Source: Alphaproteobacteria bacterium (GTDB taxonomy: Bacteria > Pseudomonadota > Alphaproteobacteria > TMED109). Taken from it: 64,000 bases of DNA. Shown piece by piece: positions 45,833 to 55,145 of this stretch. Below the pieces are notes generated by a model, which saw nothing but the letters and a program-made list of their open reading frames with translations, made no database searches and had not been told where the DNA came from. Made by a program: the position numbers and the translations under genes. Numbering within the stretch: the stretch's first letter is position 1; each line of letters starts with the position of its first letter. The stretch is taken from NCBI GenBank assembly GCA_022825705.1, contig JAJDWH010000028.1, forward strand, positions 1 to 64,000, read 5' to 3'.

Positions 45833-47137
45833 TCAGTTCAGCGCTACGACCGCGCCCTCGCGAGTCAGCACGTACAACGTGCCGTCGGCCACGATCGGTG
45901 CGCTTGCCGGGTCCCCCTGGATGGCGGCTGTGTTCAGCACCGAGCCGTCGGAGGGGTCGAGGCTGACCATTCGCCGGGATCCGGCTACCAGCACCTGCCC
46001 GCCGGCGATGATCAGCCCGGCCCAGGACAGGTCCTCGTCGTCGTCGATGGCAAGGGCGTCCGCCAGATTGGTACGCCAGCGCACGTTGCCCGTGCTCTGC
46101 CGGAGGCACACGATTTCCCCCTCGGCGGTCAAGGCGTACATCCACTCCCCGGTCACGCGCGGCGTGTGCGCGATGGTCAGTGGAACCCGCCACTGCAGTG
46201 CCCCGGTCTGGAGGTCGAACCTTCCGAGCTGCCCGGTGGCGCCGCCGGCGATGACAGAGTCGGCGTCGATGACAGGGCCACCGGCGATATCCTCGATTTC
46301 GATCTGGATCGCACCCTGAAGGACCTCCGCCAGCGGAATCCGCCAGGCCTCTCGTCCGTTGTCAGCCCGCACGGCGACGATTTCACCCGTGGAATAGGGT
46401 GCGATTACGACGTCGTCGTTGGCAGCGGCAGGCAGGGCGTTCAGCAGCGATGGGCCGTGCTTGAGTGCGCCCTCATGCAACCAGATCTCGCTGCCGTCGC
46501 CGCGCTGAAGCGCGACGGTTTGGTCGGTTATTAGTCCGGCGTACACGCGGGCTCCATGCACGGTTGGCGCCGCACGGAACGGAATCCCGTACCGACGACG
46601 CCACTGCACGTCCCCGTTCAGGGCGTTGAGTGCCAGTACTTCGCCGTACCCGGTGCTCACGAACAGGGTGCCGCCGTCCAGGGCGACGCCGCCTCCGATA
46701 CCACGGCCCCCGTCCTCTCCGTCAGGGCGGACGGATCGGGTCCAGGCTGATCGCCGGGCTTGCAGCGACAACGCGATCACGCGGCCGTCGGCATCCAAAA
46801 AATAGAGGTGTCCGTCCCCGACCACCGGCTGGCCCAGGATGCGTGAGGTTCGAGTCTCGGCGCTCCCGACGTCTAGGCTCCAGTCGACGATGAGCCCGCC
46901 GGAATAGGCCGCATGGGGCGGTCGGTTGTCGGCGTTCGCGTCTTGCTGAGACCAGGTGGCCGCTACCGGTTCCGACAGAACGACGGGGTCGCTCGTGTCG
47001 TCAGTCGGCGCCAGACTCTCTTCGAGGGTAAGGATCGACACCCGTTCGCCAGGCAGCGGTACCTCGTCGTCGACACCGAACCAAGATGTACACCCCGCGA
47101 GGAGGAATGTGACGACCGAGAGGGCGACGATGTTCAT
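45833..47137 (-). CDS. bamB: Outer-membrane assembly lipoprotein BamB
   Basis: The 434-residue PQQ-like beta-propeller is a subunit of the BAM complex, tethered to the inner face of the outer membrane. A lipobox (FLLAGC, Cys ~16) follows a hydrophobic signal. Repeated blade motifs such as VYAGLITDQTVALQRGDGSEIW and LYFLDADGRVIALSLQAR, plus GGPVIDADSVIAGGATGQL, fit the 8-bladed fold. It starts one base after the stop of the TPR gene and ends 11 bases before der. Confidence 0.92.
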   Translation of the reverse strand: MNIVALSVVTFLLAGCTSWFGVDDEVPLPGERVSILTLEESLAPTDDTSDPVVLSEPVAATWSQQDANADNRPPHAAYSGGLIVDWSLDVGSAETRTSRILGQPVVGDGHLYFLDADGRVIALSLQARRSAWTRSVRPDGEDGGRGIGGGVALDGGTLFVSTGYGEVLALNALNGDVQWRRRYGIPFRAAPTVHGARVYAGLITDQTVALQRGDGSEIWLHEGALKHGPSLLNALPAAANDDVVIAPYSTGEIVAVRADNGREAWRIPLAEVLQGAIQIEIEDIAGGPVIDADSVIAGGATGQLGRFDLQTGALQWRVPLTIAHTPRVTGEWMYALTAEGEIVCLRQSTGNVRWRTNLADALAIDDDEDLSWAGLIIAGGQVLVAGSRRMVSLDPSDGSVLNTAAIQGDPASAPIVADGTLYVLTREGAVVALN

Positions 47138-47836
47138 CTAGTCCTCCGGGTTTGGCCACAGCAGCAGCATGCGGTGGGCGCGTGTGCGTACTCCCCGCGG
47201 GACGCTGGCATCGTCGGCAAGAGCCTGAAATTCGGACCTTGCTGTCTCCGTTTCCGACTCCCGGTACGCCAGGTGCGCGTTGAGTTCGCGAGCGAGCGCA
47301 TGCCATGGGCCGCCGGAATCCTCGAGCAGCCAGGCCGTGCGGTCGCGGATGACGGCGGCCGCGCCCTGATCAAGCAGGAGGTACGAGGCGTGGAGATCGG
47401 CTACCGCCCGGAAGTGCGGCGGCACGGCGTCATCGCTGGCGATTGCGTCGTAGAGGGTGATGGCTGCCGCGGGGTCGCCCGAGGCGGTCAGGGCTGCGGC
47501 TTCCGAGAGCCTAGCGAGAAGAGCGTACCCGGGCTCGGCCTCACGCGTCAGGTCGGCGAGGTCGGAAATACCCAGACCGGTGTTGCCGTTCTCAAGGGCA
47601 GCCATCGCCGCGGCGTAGCGATCCGCGTCTTCTGCCCGCCGTTCCTCGAGATGGTTCTGCCACAGGTACCAGCCGCCGATCGCGAGGGCGAGCAACACCG
47701 CGACGCCTGCCGCGGTCGGACCGTAGCGCCGTCCCAGTCGGCGCAACCGTTCGATGCGAATATCCTCATCGATTTCGCGTAGCAGATCGCTCAACGATTT
47801 CTCCTTGGTCGGGTCGGCAGCCGCACTGGCGGGCAT
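47138..47836 (-). CDS. YfgM-like TPR protein, membrane anchored
   Basis: The 232-residue protein has one membrane helix near residues 42-62 (GVAVLLALAIGGWYLW), with an N-terminal cytoplasmic segment and a periplasmic TPR-like helical domain of alanine-rich repeats. Its place before bamB and der matches yfgM, a periplasmic helper of SecYEG and chaperone traffic. The sequence is only loosely YfgM-like. Start ATG at 47836; the stop abuts the bamB start. Confidence 0.75.
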   Translation of the reverse strand: MPASAAADPTKEKSLSDLLREIDEDIRIERLRRLGRRYGPTAAGVAVLLALAIGGWYLWQNHLEERRAEDADRYAAAMAALENGNTGLGISDLADLTREAEPGYALLARLSEAAALTASGDPAAAITLYDAIASDDAVPPHFRAVADLHASYLLLDQGAAAVIRDRTAWLLEDSGGPWHALARELNAHLAYRESETETARSEFQALADDASVPRGVRTRAHRMLLLWPNPED

Positions 47837-47935
47837 CTCCCCGCGGCGAAACCTGCCTTATTGGGCGCGGAGGCCTCACATTACCACCACGGAGCGCCTT
47901 GGCGGGAGCCAGGATGTCACTCCCAATGCGTCACT

Positions 47936-48895
47936 TCAGTGCCGCCAGTGCTCCTGAAGGAAGTTTGCCGCATCGCATAGTCCCTGCAGTGCGGTGTCGA
48001 CTTCGGGCGCGAACTTGAGGAAGCCATGCGGCATGCCTTGATAAAGGATGTAGCGGTGCGGCACCTTGGCCGCTTCCAGGTGCGATCGGAAGGCCTCCGC
48101 GTCGTCGCGCAGTGGGTCCAGCGCTGCCGCCGTCAGCAGGACCGGAGGCAGGCCGTGATAGTCGCCGCGGAGCGAACAGAACCGCGGATCGAGCCCGTCG
48201 GCGTCATCACCCAGGTAGTCGACGTAGAACCGCCGCATGATGTCGAGTCCGAGACCATAACGCCCATCCCCGTACGCCTTGGCCGCCGCGCCTAGCGGGT
48301 AGCCGAACTCCGGCAGATGGCCGTAGCAGCCATAGAACAAGACGCCTGCGCTGAGGGACTCCCGTTTCTCGTTGAGAACGGAGAGGGCAAGGTTGGCCCC
48401 GGCGCTATCACCGCCGACCGCTAACCGGGTGGCGTCGACATCGATTGCTGCCGCATGTTCGACCAGCCAGTCGCATGCAAACATGCACTCTTCGACCGCC
48501 ACTGGAAATCGGTACTCCGGAGCCAGACGGTAGTCCACGGAGATCACCGCAGCGTCGGCCTCGCGGGCCAAGAGGCGACACATGGTGTCGTGCGTGTCAA
48601 TGCTCCCGAGCATGAAGCCGCCGCCGTGAAAATAGAGTAGCCCGGGAAGGACGGCGTCGGACGGTCGATAGACGCGTGCCGGCAGCGCACCGTGCGGGCC
48701 GTCAAGCGTGGTGTCGGTGACGGACGCAAGTGCCGGCGGTGTCGCATTCCAGTATGCGGACGTGGCTTCGTAGGCCGCCCGAATCTCGGCAACGGGCGCA
48801 TCGACGAGCTCGCGGAAATCGACGGGCGGCTCGTCTTCCGCAGCGCGGCGGCTGGCGGCGACGAGAGCAGGATCAATGGTGTCGATGTCGCTCAT
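47936..48895 (-). CDS. Alpha/beta hydrolase, hormone-sensitive lipase family
   Basis: The 319-residue esterase/lipase has the HSL oxyanion motif FHGGGFMLGSIDTHD, the nucleophile in GGDSAGANLALSV, the acid residue near AALDPLRDDAEAF, and the catalytic His in QGMPHGFLKF. Start at 48895 behind AGGAG. It hydrolyses short acyl esters by family knowledge; the natural substrate is unknown. No signal peptide is seen. Confidence 0.93.
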   Translation of the reverse strand: MSDIDTIDPALVAASRRAAEDEPPVDFRELVDAPVAEIRAAYEATSAYWNATPPALASVTDTTLDGPHGALPARVYRPSDAVLPGLLYFHGGGFMLGSIDTHDTMCRLLAREADAAVISVDYRLAPEYRFPVAVEECMFACDWLVEHAAAIDVDATRLAVGGDSAGANLALSVLNEKRESLSAGVLFYGCYGHLPEFGYPLGAAAKAYGDGRYGLGLDIMRRFYVDYLGDDADGLDPRFCSLRGDYHGLPPVLLTAAALDPLRDDAEAFRSHLEAAKVPHRYILYQGMPHGFLKFAPEVDTALQGLCDAANFLQEHWRH

Positions 48896-49342
48896 GAGCT
48901 CTCCTAGCGCCAATACGTGGCGCAGTTCCTGGTCAGCAGGTTCCGAAATTCGTCGGCGCCCGCGTCGCGGCTGCCGGTGGCGGTCCGCCGCTGCCGCAGC
49001 AGACACGTGTTCTAGCGGTTCCCCGGCGCGATGGCACCCCGTGTAGGCACGATTGCGTCCAGGACGGCGCGGCGCCGCCGCTGCAGATGGGCCCATGGTC
49101 CGGCTCACACCCGGTCACGGACGAAGCCGGTCAGCCCGACCCGACCGGAGGTTTCACACCGCTGCAACAATTGAAATGATTGTTGATTGGCCGTCCCGGC
49201 GTCCCGGCGATACATTGGCTCCGGCCGCGTCGCGTCTAGAGTCCGTGGAACCGCTTTGCCAGCGGGGCGCGGCGCTCCCTGGCCGGCACGGCTCCGCTGC
49301 CCTCGGGCAGGCGCCCGTATTGTGGACGTGCCGGGATCGCCA
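48896..49342. other. Divergent intergenic region, esterase / lpxC
   Basis: A 447-bp spacer. CAACAAT (49165-49171) and ATTGTTG (49179-49185) form a perfect 7-bp inverted repeat about 160 bases before lpxC and could be an operator or promoter part. No gene was recognised. Confidence 0.5.
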
Positions 49343-50257
49343 ATGCGCGCATTAGAGCACACCGTTGCCCGACCGGTTACCTACCGTGACCTTGGGCTGT
49401 TTATGGGCGAACCGGTCGTGATGACGGTCCATCCCGCGGCTGCCGGGTCCGGCATCGTTCTGGTGCGCACGGACTTACCCGGGTCGCCGGAAGTCCCCGC
49501 GCAATGGGGGCGCGTCGCGGATGCCGAGCGCCGGACCATGATGCTCGGTGCCGGGAATGGTGCGACGATTTGGACGGTGGAGCATCTACTCGCCACGTTT
49601 GCCGGATTGGGCATCGACAATGCCCGCGTGGAGCTGAATGGCCGCGAAGTTCCGATCCTGGACGGTTCGGCCGCCGGCCTCGTGGCTCCCCTCGAGGAAG
49701 CCGGGGTGGTCGCGCAGGATCGGCTCAGGTCCTGGATTCGGGTTCGCCGCCCGGTGCGGGTCGAAAACGGCATCGGTACGGTGGTGATGGAGCCGGCCGA
49801 GGGGTTCGTGGTCCACGGCACCATCGACTACCCCGGTACCGCGATCGGCCGGCAGAGCTACGAATTTGCCCTCGAGGGTTCCCGGTTCAGGGATGAGATC
49901 GCCTCGGCCCGCACGTTCTGCACTCCCGCCGATGCGGAGAAGCTGCGGAGCCAGGGACTGGGCCTGGGCGGGAATCCGGGCAACGTCATCCAGGTGGATG
50001 GCATGCGGGTCCAGGCCAAGGGCGGGCTTCGCTTTGCCGACGAGTTCATTCGCCACAAGGTGTTGGATTGCGTTGGTGACCTCTACCTCGCGGGCGCGCC
50101 GCTGCTCGGTCGGGTGACGTTCGTGCGAGGTGGTCACGAGTTGAACCGCCGCCTGCTGTCGGCGATCTTTTCCGAGCCGGCGAACTGGGAGCGGAGTACT
50201 TGCCCGCCCGCGTCGGGGACGTGGGCCGGAACTGCTGCCCGCGTTGCTGTGGCCTGA
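49343..50257 (+). CDS. lpxC: UDP-3-O-acyl-N-acetylglucosamine deacetylase
   Basis: LpxC catalyses the committed zinc-dependent step of lipid A synthesis. The start at 49343 gives 304 residues. The metal and catalytic residues line up with the known enzymes: TVEHLLATFAG (Glu80, His81), IRHKVLDCVGDLYL (His238, Asp242) and GGHELN (His265). The NGREVPILDGSA motif is present. The open frame extends further upstream but lacks family features. It is not in a cell-division cluster, a separation common among alphaproteobacteria-like genomes. Confidence 0.95.
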   Translation: MRALEHTVARPVTYRDLGLFMGEPVVMTVHPAAAGSGIVLVRTDLPGSPEVPAQWGRVADAERRTMMLGAGNGATIWTVEHLLATFAGLGIDNARVELNGREVPILDGSAAGLVAPLEEAGVVAQDRLRSWIRVRRPVRVENGIGTVVMEPAEGFVVHGTIDYPGTAIGRQSYEFALEGSRFRDEIASARTFCTPADAEKLRSQGLGLGGNPGNVIQVDGMRVQAKGGLRFADEFIRHKVLDCVGDLYLAGAPLLGRVTFVRGGHELNRRLLSAIFSEPANWERSTCPPASGTWAGTAARVAVA

Positions 50258-50300
50258 ATCAAGTTCTCGCCAAGGCTTCGCATCGGTTACACTCCGCCGC

Positions 50301-51740
50301 ATGCCTCTGTTAGCTGCACAGATTCTTGGCGCGCTATGCGTTGTCCTCGGTGCCTGGAGCGCATCGCCTGCGCACGCTCAGGAAGCAACCGAAGGAGTCG
50401 AGGCGCCAGCCCCTCCGCCACCCCCGCCGGTCCCCGCCACGGCCGAGCGCCAAGGTGAAATCCGCTTTGCGGACGGGAGCCACTACATTGGCCAGATACG
50501 CGGTGGCGTCATGCACGGCACTGGGACGCTCACGTACACGAACGGAAACAGCTACGAGGGCGATTTCGTAGAGGGCAGGCAAGACGGGCGAGGGATCTTC
50601 CGGTACGCGGACGGTTCCCAGTACGAGGGGGACTTCCGGGACGGCGTCCGGTCGGGTCAGGGCCTGCAGGAGTTCGCGGACGGAGCCCAGTACGAGGGCG
50701 CATTCGAGAACGACCAGTTTCACGGCGAGGGTACGTATCGGCATCCGGACGGCAGCACGTTTGCCGGCACCTATGAGCACGGCGAACGCCGCAGCGGGAC
50801 ACGGGTGTACGCGGACGGAAGCCGGTATGAGGGGGGGTTCACGGAAGGCCAGCCGAACGGCTTCGGCAAGCTCACGCTTCAGGGTGGCGACGTGTACGAA
50901 GGCGACTTTGTGGCCGGACGCCGCACCGGCCAGGGTGAGTACCGGTTCGCCGACGGCAGGAGCTACGAGGGCTCGTTTCGCGACAACCAGTTTCACGGTG
51001 AAGGCACGTACACGCACCCCGGAGAGGCGACGTACACGGGGACGTACGAGAACGGCCGCCGGCACGGCACTGGCACGTTGACGTTTGCCAACGGTAACGT
51101 CTACGTCGGGACATTTGCGGACGATGTCATGGCTGGCACCGGCACGCTGACGTTCGCCAATGGCGGAACCTACGTAGGGAGCTTTGCCGCTGGAACCATG
51201 TCCGGTAGCGGCAAACTGACACTCGCCGACGGTGCCACGTACGAGGGCGAGTTCGTCGATGGCCAGCGCGAAGGGCGCGGCGTGTTTCAGTTCGCCGATG
51301 GATCGACCTACGAAGGCGGGTTCGTCGATGGCCAGCGCGAAGGCCAGGGCACATTCCGGTTCGCCAGTGGAGCGACCTACGACGGTGCCTTCTTGAACAA
51401 CCAGTTTCACGGCGAGGGCAGGTACGCGCATCCGGACGGAAATACGTTCGCCGGGACGTACGAGAACGGGAAGCAGCTGGAAGGGCAGGCCACGCTGGTC
51501 TATTCGGACGGGACGCGATACGAAGGCGCGATCTCAGGCGGTCAGCAAACAGGAGAGGGCGTGCTCGTCTACGCGGACGGGACCCGGTACGAAGGTGGCT
51601 TCCAGAACGGCAACTTCCACGGCCCCGGGATCCTGACGTACGCCAACGGGGTGAAACTCGAGGCGACCTTCGAAAGCGGCGCGGCGACGGGTCGGACCGT
51701 CACCACCTATCCCGACGGGACGCGGGTCGAAAGCGAGTAG
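50301..51740 (+). CDS. Exported protein of 18 MORN repeats
   Basis: After a signal peptide (LGALCVVLGAWSASPAHA) and a Pro-rich spacer, almost the whole 479-residue protein is MORN repeats: about 18 units of 22-24 residues, typical unit YEGDFVEGRQDGRGIFRYAD. Each begins Y[EVT]G and ends in [YF]xDG. MORN repeats form elongated beta-strand ribbons and often act in membrane contact or scaffolding. No catalytic domain is attached. It starts 44 bases after lpxC, on the same strand, so may be co-transcribed. Periplasmic or surface location is inferred. Confidence 0.93.
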   Translation: MPLLAAQILGALCVVLGAWSASPAHAQEATEGVEAPAPPPPPPVPATAERQGEIRFADGSHYIGQIRGGVMHGTGTLTYTNGNSYEGDFVEGRQDGRGIFRYADGSQYEGDFRDGVRSGQGLQEFADGAQYEGAFENDQFHGEGTYRHPDGSTFAGTYEHGERRSGTRVYADGSRYEGGFTEGQPNGFGKLTLQGGDVYEGDFVAGRRTGQGEYRFADGRSYEGSFRDNQFHGEGTYTHPGEATYTGTYENGRRHGTGTLTFANGNVYVGTFADDVMAGTGTLTFANGGTYVGSFAAGTMSGSGKLTLADGATYEGEFVDGQREGRGVFQFADGSTYEGGFVDGQREGQGTFRFASGATYDGAFLNNQFHGEGRYAHPDGNTFAGTYENGKQLEGQATLVYSDGTRYEGAISGGQQTGEGVLVYADGTRYEGGFQNGNFHGPGILTYANGVKLEATFESGAATGRTVTTYPDGTRVESE

Positions 51741-51746
51741 GGGCGG

Positions 51747-52880
51747 TCAGCTTCGGCCGCCGGCCGTCGTCATGTCGCCCACGTAGCGGATTCGGTAGAC
51801 TTTCCCCGCCGTGTCATCGGACACCATTAGGGAACCGTCAGGCGCCTCGAGGACATCGGCCGGCCTGCCCCACGCCCGCTCGTTCTTGAGCCACCCATCG
51901 GCAAATGTCTCGTAGCCCAGCGCGGTTCGGTGATCATCAGCGAGCCGCACGACGGTAATCCGGTAGCCGATCTTCCGGGTGCGGTTCCAGGATCCGTGTT
52001 CCGCGATGAATACCGCGCCGCGATAGCTGTCCGGCACATTGGTTCCGGAGTGGATGGCGAGGCCTAGCGGCGCCACGTGCGGACCCAGGGCCTGCGCAGG
52101 GGGTTCTGAATCGACGCATTCCCCGTCGCCTCCCAGGTTCGGGTCCCTGAGCGTGCCGGCGTGGCAGAAGGGGAACCCGTAATGGAGGCCGCTTTCCCGA
52201 GCCCGATTGAGTTCACATGGCGGAAGATCGTCGCCGAGATGGTCCCGGCCGTTGTCGGTGAACCACATCTCACCGGTGACCGGGTGCCACGCGAGCCCGA
52301 CCGAGTTGCGCACGCCCCGCGCATAGACCTCGATCTCCGAACCGTCGGGGCGCATCCGGAGCACACTGCCGTAGTAGCCGTCGACCCGGCAGACATTGCA
52401 GGGTGCGCCGACCGGGGCGTAGAGATAACCGTCCGGCCCAAAGCCCAGAACCTTCCAGCCGTGGTGTTGGTCCGACGGGAGCCGATCTGTTACGACGACA
52501 GGAGCCGGCGGATTGTCCAACCTTGTCTCGATGTCATCGAAGCGCAGGATGGTGCTCACGGCACCCACGTAGAGAGCGCCGTCGCGGAATGCGACGCCGC
52601 TCGGCATTTGCAGGCCTGACGCGATCTCGCGAACGCGTTCTCCCCGGCCGTCGCCGTCGTCATCGGTCACCGCAAACACACGCCCGTCCCGTCGGGTGCC
52701 GACGAAGAGCGTGCCCTGCTCCCCCCAGGCCATCTGCCGTGCATTGGGGACTTCTGCAAACGGCTCAATGACGAATCCGTCGGGCAGGCGGATGGTGGCG
52801 AGACGTTCATCTGCAACCGAGTCGACGGTACCGAACACTGCCAGCCCGGCCACCAGGAAAGTGAGGACGAAGGTGCGCAT
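51747..52880 (-). CDS. PQQ-dependent sugar dehydrogenase-like beta-propeller (sorbosone dehydrogenase family)
   Basis: The 377-residue exported protein begins with a signal peptide (TFVLTFLVAGLAVFG) and has the 6-bladed propeller of soluble glucose/sorbosone dehydrogenases. Family segments are LPDGFVIEPFAEVPNARQMA, DQHHGWKVLGFGPDGYLYAP with the conserved His, and GVRNSVGLAWHPVTGEMWFT. Cysteines in APCNVCRVDG may form a disulfide. Cofactor use is inferred. It begins 8 bases after the ETF-QO stop, so it is translationally close. Confidence 0.88.
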   Translation of the reverse strand: MRTFVLTFLVAGLAVFGTVDSVADERLATIRLPDGFVIEPFAEVPNARQMAWGEQGTLFVGTRRDGRVFAVTDDDGDGRGERVREIASGLQMPSGVAFRDGALYVGAVSTILRFDDIETRLDNPPAPVVVTDRLPSDQHHGWKVLGFGPDGYLYAPVGAPCNVCRVDGYYGSVLRMRPDGSEIEVYARGVRNSVGLAWHPVTGEMWFTDNGRDHLGDDLPPCELNRARESGLHYGFPFCHAGTLRDPNLGGDGECVDSEPPAQALGPHVAPLGLAIHSGTNVPDSYRGAVFIAEHGSWNRTRKIGYRITVVRLADDHRTALGYETFADGWLKNERAWGRPADVLEAPDGSLMVSDDTAGKVYRIRYVGDMTTAGGRS

Positions 52881-52888
52881 GTTGAAGT

Positions 52889-54544
52889 TCACATGTTGGG
52901 ATACCGCGGGCCCTCGCCGCCCTGCGGCGGAACCCACGTGATGTTTTGCGTCGGATCCTTGATGTCACACGCCTTGCAGTGCAGGCAGTTAGGCGCGTTG
53001 ATCCGCAGCTGCTGCTCGCCCTGTTCGACCACGAATTCGTAGACGCCGGCGGGACAGTACCGCTGCTCGGGCCCGTCGTACCGGGCCAGGTTCACGCTCA
53101 GGGGAACATCTGAATCCGCGAGCTGCAGGTGGCACGGTTGGCCCTCCTCGTGGTTCGTTCCGGAGAACGCAACGTTGGTCAGGCGGTCGAACGTGATCTC
53201 GCCGTCCGGCTTCGGATAGGTGATCGGTCGTGCCGAAGCGGCATCTTCCAGGCTGGCATGGTCGGGCTTGCCGTGGCGGAGAGTCCACGGCGCCCGGCCA
53301 CGGAGCAGGATCTGGTCGATTCCGGCGAGGACCGTCCCCCAAAACCGCCCGTAGCGAAATCCGGGGCGCACGTTCCGGCCCCGAACGAGTTCACGATAGG
53401 CCCACGAAGCGCGGAATTCGGTGTCGTAGGTCGCGCAGTCCCCTGTGCCTTCGGCCAGGGCCTGGGCGACAGCCTCAGCCGCACACATGCCGGATTTGAT
53501 GGCCGTATGCGTGCCCTTGAGGCGGGGAACATTCAGGGTGCCCGCGTCGCAGCCGAGCAGTGCGCCGCCCGGGAAGACCAGACGGGGGAGGCTCTGTGGC
53601 CCGCCCTCGTTGAGGGCTCGTGCGCCGTATGCGATGCGCTTGCCGCCTTCGAATGTCGGCCGGATCTCGGGGTGTGTCTTGAACCGCTGGAACTCGCCAA
53701 ATGGGCTGAGGTGCGGATTCGAATAATCGAGCCCGACCACGAACCCGACGGCCACCTGACGGTCCTCCAAGTGATACAGGAACGACCCGCCGTACGTATC
53801 ACCGGGCAATGGCCATCCCGCACTGTGGAGGACGAGTCCGGGCTGGTGACGCTCCGGCGCGACCTGCCAGAGCTCCTTCAATCCGAGGCCGTATGTCTGG
53901 TGTTCGCACTCCCGATCAAGCCCGAACTGCCCGATGACCTGCTTGCCGAGACTGCCGCGGCAACCTTCAGCAAGGAGCGTAAAGGTGGCCCGGAGCTCGA
54001 CACCGGGCTGCCACGCCGGGCCGCGCGAACCGTCCGCTGCGAGCCCCATGTCACCAGTTGCAACTCCCGAAATCCGGTCCCCATCCGTGAGCAGTTCGGT
54101 CGCTGCGAAGCCGGGGAAGACCGCCGCGCCCATGCTCTCGGCCGTACCTGCCAGCCAGCGGCATAGGTTGCCGAGACTGATGATGTAGTTGCCGTCGTTC
54201 CGCATGGCCGGCGGCAGGAGGGCGTGCGGCCAAGTGAAGCTGCTCCTGGCGCCCAGGAACAGGAGACGTTCCTCGCTGACCTGGGTCTGTACCGGCGTGT
54301 CGAGCGCGCGCCAGTCCGGGATGAGTTCATCGAGGCCGCGGGGGTCGAGGATTGCACCTGACAGCGTGTGGGCGCCGACTTCGGAAGCCTTCTCCACGAC
54401 GCATACGGAAATATCCCGACCGGACTCGTCGGCGAGCTGGCGCAGTCGGATGGCGGCGGCGAGGCCAGCCGGCCCGGCACCCACGATCACCACGTCGAAC
54501 TCCATGGCTTCCCGCTCGGGAGGCGGGCTGGAAGACTCACTCAT
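52889..54544 (-). CDS. Electron transfer flavoprotein-ubiquinone oxidoreductase
   Basis: The 551-residue inner-membrane enzyme passes electrons from ETF to ubiquinone. The N-terminal FAD motif is VVIVGAGPAGLAAAIRL near residue 20, and a 4Fe-4S site near the C-terminus has the cysteines of RYCPAGVYEF and NCLHCKACDIKDPTQNI. Length and the PxLVFPGGALLGCDAGTLNVP-type segment are standard. ETF itself is not in the window. The start at 54544 is the usual one. The propeller gene follows immediately. Confidence 0.96.
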   Translation of the reverse strand: MSESSSPPPEREAMEFDVVIVGAGPAGLAAAIRLRQLADESGRDISVCVVEKASEVGAHTLSGAILDPRGLDELIPDWRALDTPVQTQVSEERLLFLGARSSFTWPHALLPPAMRNDGNYIISLGNLCRWLAGTAESMGAAVFPGFAATELLTDGDRISGVATGDMGLAADGSRGPAWQPGVELRATFTLLAEGCRGSLGKQVIGQFGLDRECEHQTYGLGLKELWQVAPERHQPGLVLHSAGWPLPGDTYGGSFLYHLEDRQVAVGFVVGLDYSNPHLSPFGEFQRFKTHPEIRPTFEGGKRIAYGARALNEGGPQSLPRLVFPGGALLGCDAGTLNVPRLKGTHTAIKSGMCAAEAVAQALAEGTGDCATYDTEFRASWAYRELVRGRNVRPGFRYGRFWGTVLAGIDQILLRGRAPWTLRHGKPDHASLEDAASARPITYPKPDGEITFDRLTNVAFSGTNHEEGQPCHLQLADSDVPLSVNLARYDGPEQRYCPAGVYEFVVEQGEQQLRINAPNCLHCKACDIKDPTQNITWVPPQGGEGPRYPNM

Positions 54545-54586
54545 CGGCGGCTTGCCCTGGGAGGGTCATTGGGAGGCGCAGGGGCC

Positions 54587-55069
54587 TCAAAGGACGGCGA
54601 GAATTCGCTCAGCGCTTGACACTTCGAACGCGCCTGCTTCCTCGACGGCAAGGTGGGCGACCGTACCGTTCTCCACGACCATTGCGAATCGCTGGCTGCG
54701 TTGGCCGAGCCCGAATCCGGTTCCGTCCAGTCCCAGACCGAGGGCTTGCGTGAATTCGCCGTTCCCGTCGGCCAGCAGCGTCACCGAATCGCCGGTGTTC
54801 TGGCTCTTCCCCCAGGCGTCCATCACGAACGCGTCATTGACCGCGATGCAAACGATCTCGTCGACCCCCTTCGCCTTGATCGCATCGGCGTTCTGCACGA
54901 AGCCGGGCAGATGCTGAACGGAACAGGTGGGCGTGAATGCGCCCGGCACCGAGAACAGGACCACCTTGCGGTTGCCGAAGAACGCGGTTGTGGACACTTC
55001 TTCCATGCCGTCCGCGCTGAGGCGGCGGAGCGTGGCAGCGGGGATGGAATCACCAGTAGAGATGGGTAT
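54587..55069 (-). CDS. Prx5-type peroxiredoxin
   Basis: The 160-residue thiol peroxidase shows the peroxidatic Cys motif VPGAFTPTCSVQHLPGF near residue 48 and ends in a normal C-terminus, so the family call is firm. The start is the oddity: the expected N-terminus PISTGDSIPAATL is preceded by ATA (55067-55069), with GGAGG five bases upstream. The only in-frame ATG, at 55195, lies inside dsbD and would add an unrelated 42-residue tail. An ATA start is the best reading. It follows dsbD by 76 bp and may share its transcript. Confidence 0.85.
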   Translation of the reverse strand: MPISTGDSIPAATLRRLSADGMEEVSTTAFFGNRKVVLFSVPGAFTPTCSVQHLPGFVQNADAIKAKGVDEIVCIAVNDAFVMDAWGKSQNTGDSVTLLADGNGEFTQALGLGLDGTGFGLGQRSQRFAMVVENGTVAHLAVEEAGAFEVSSAERILAVL

Positions 55070-55145
55070 CGGAGCCTCCCGGGTTTGATTGGTGGCACGA
55101 GCCCGAGAGGGACCAGGCGGCCGCTCCGGAGCAGCGGACTGCAGG

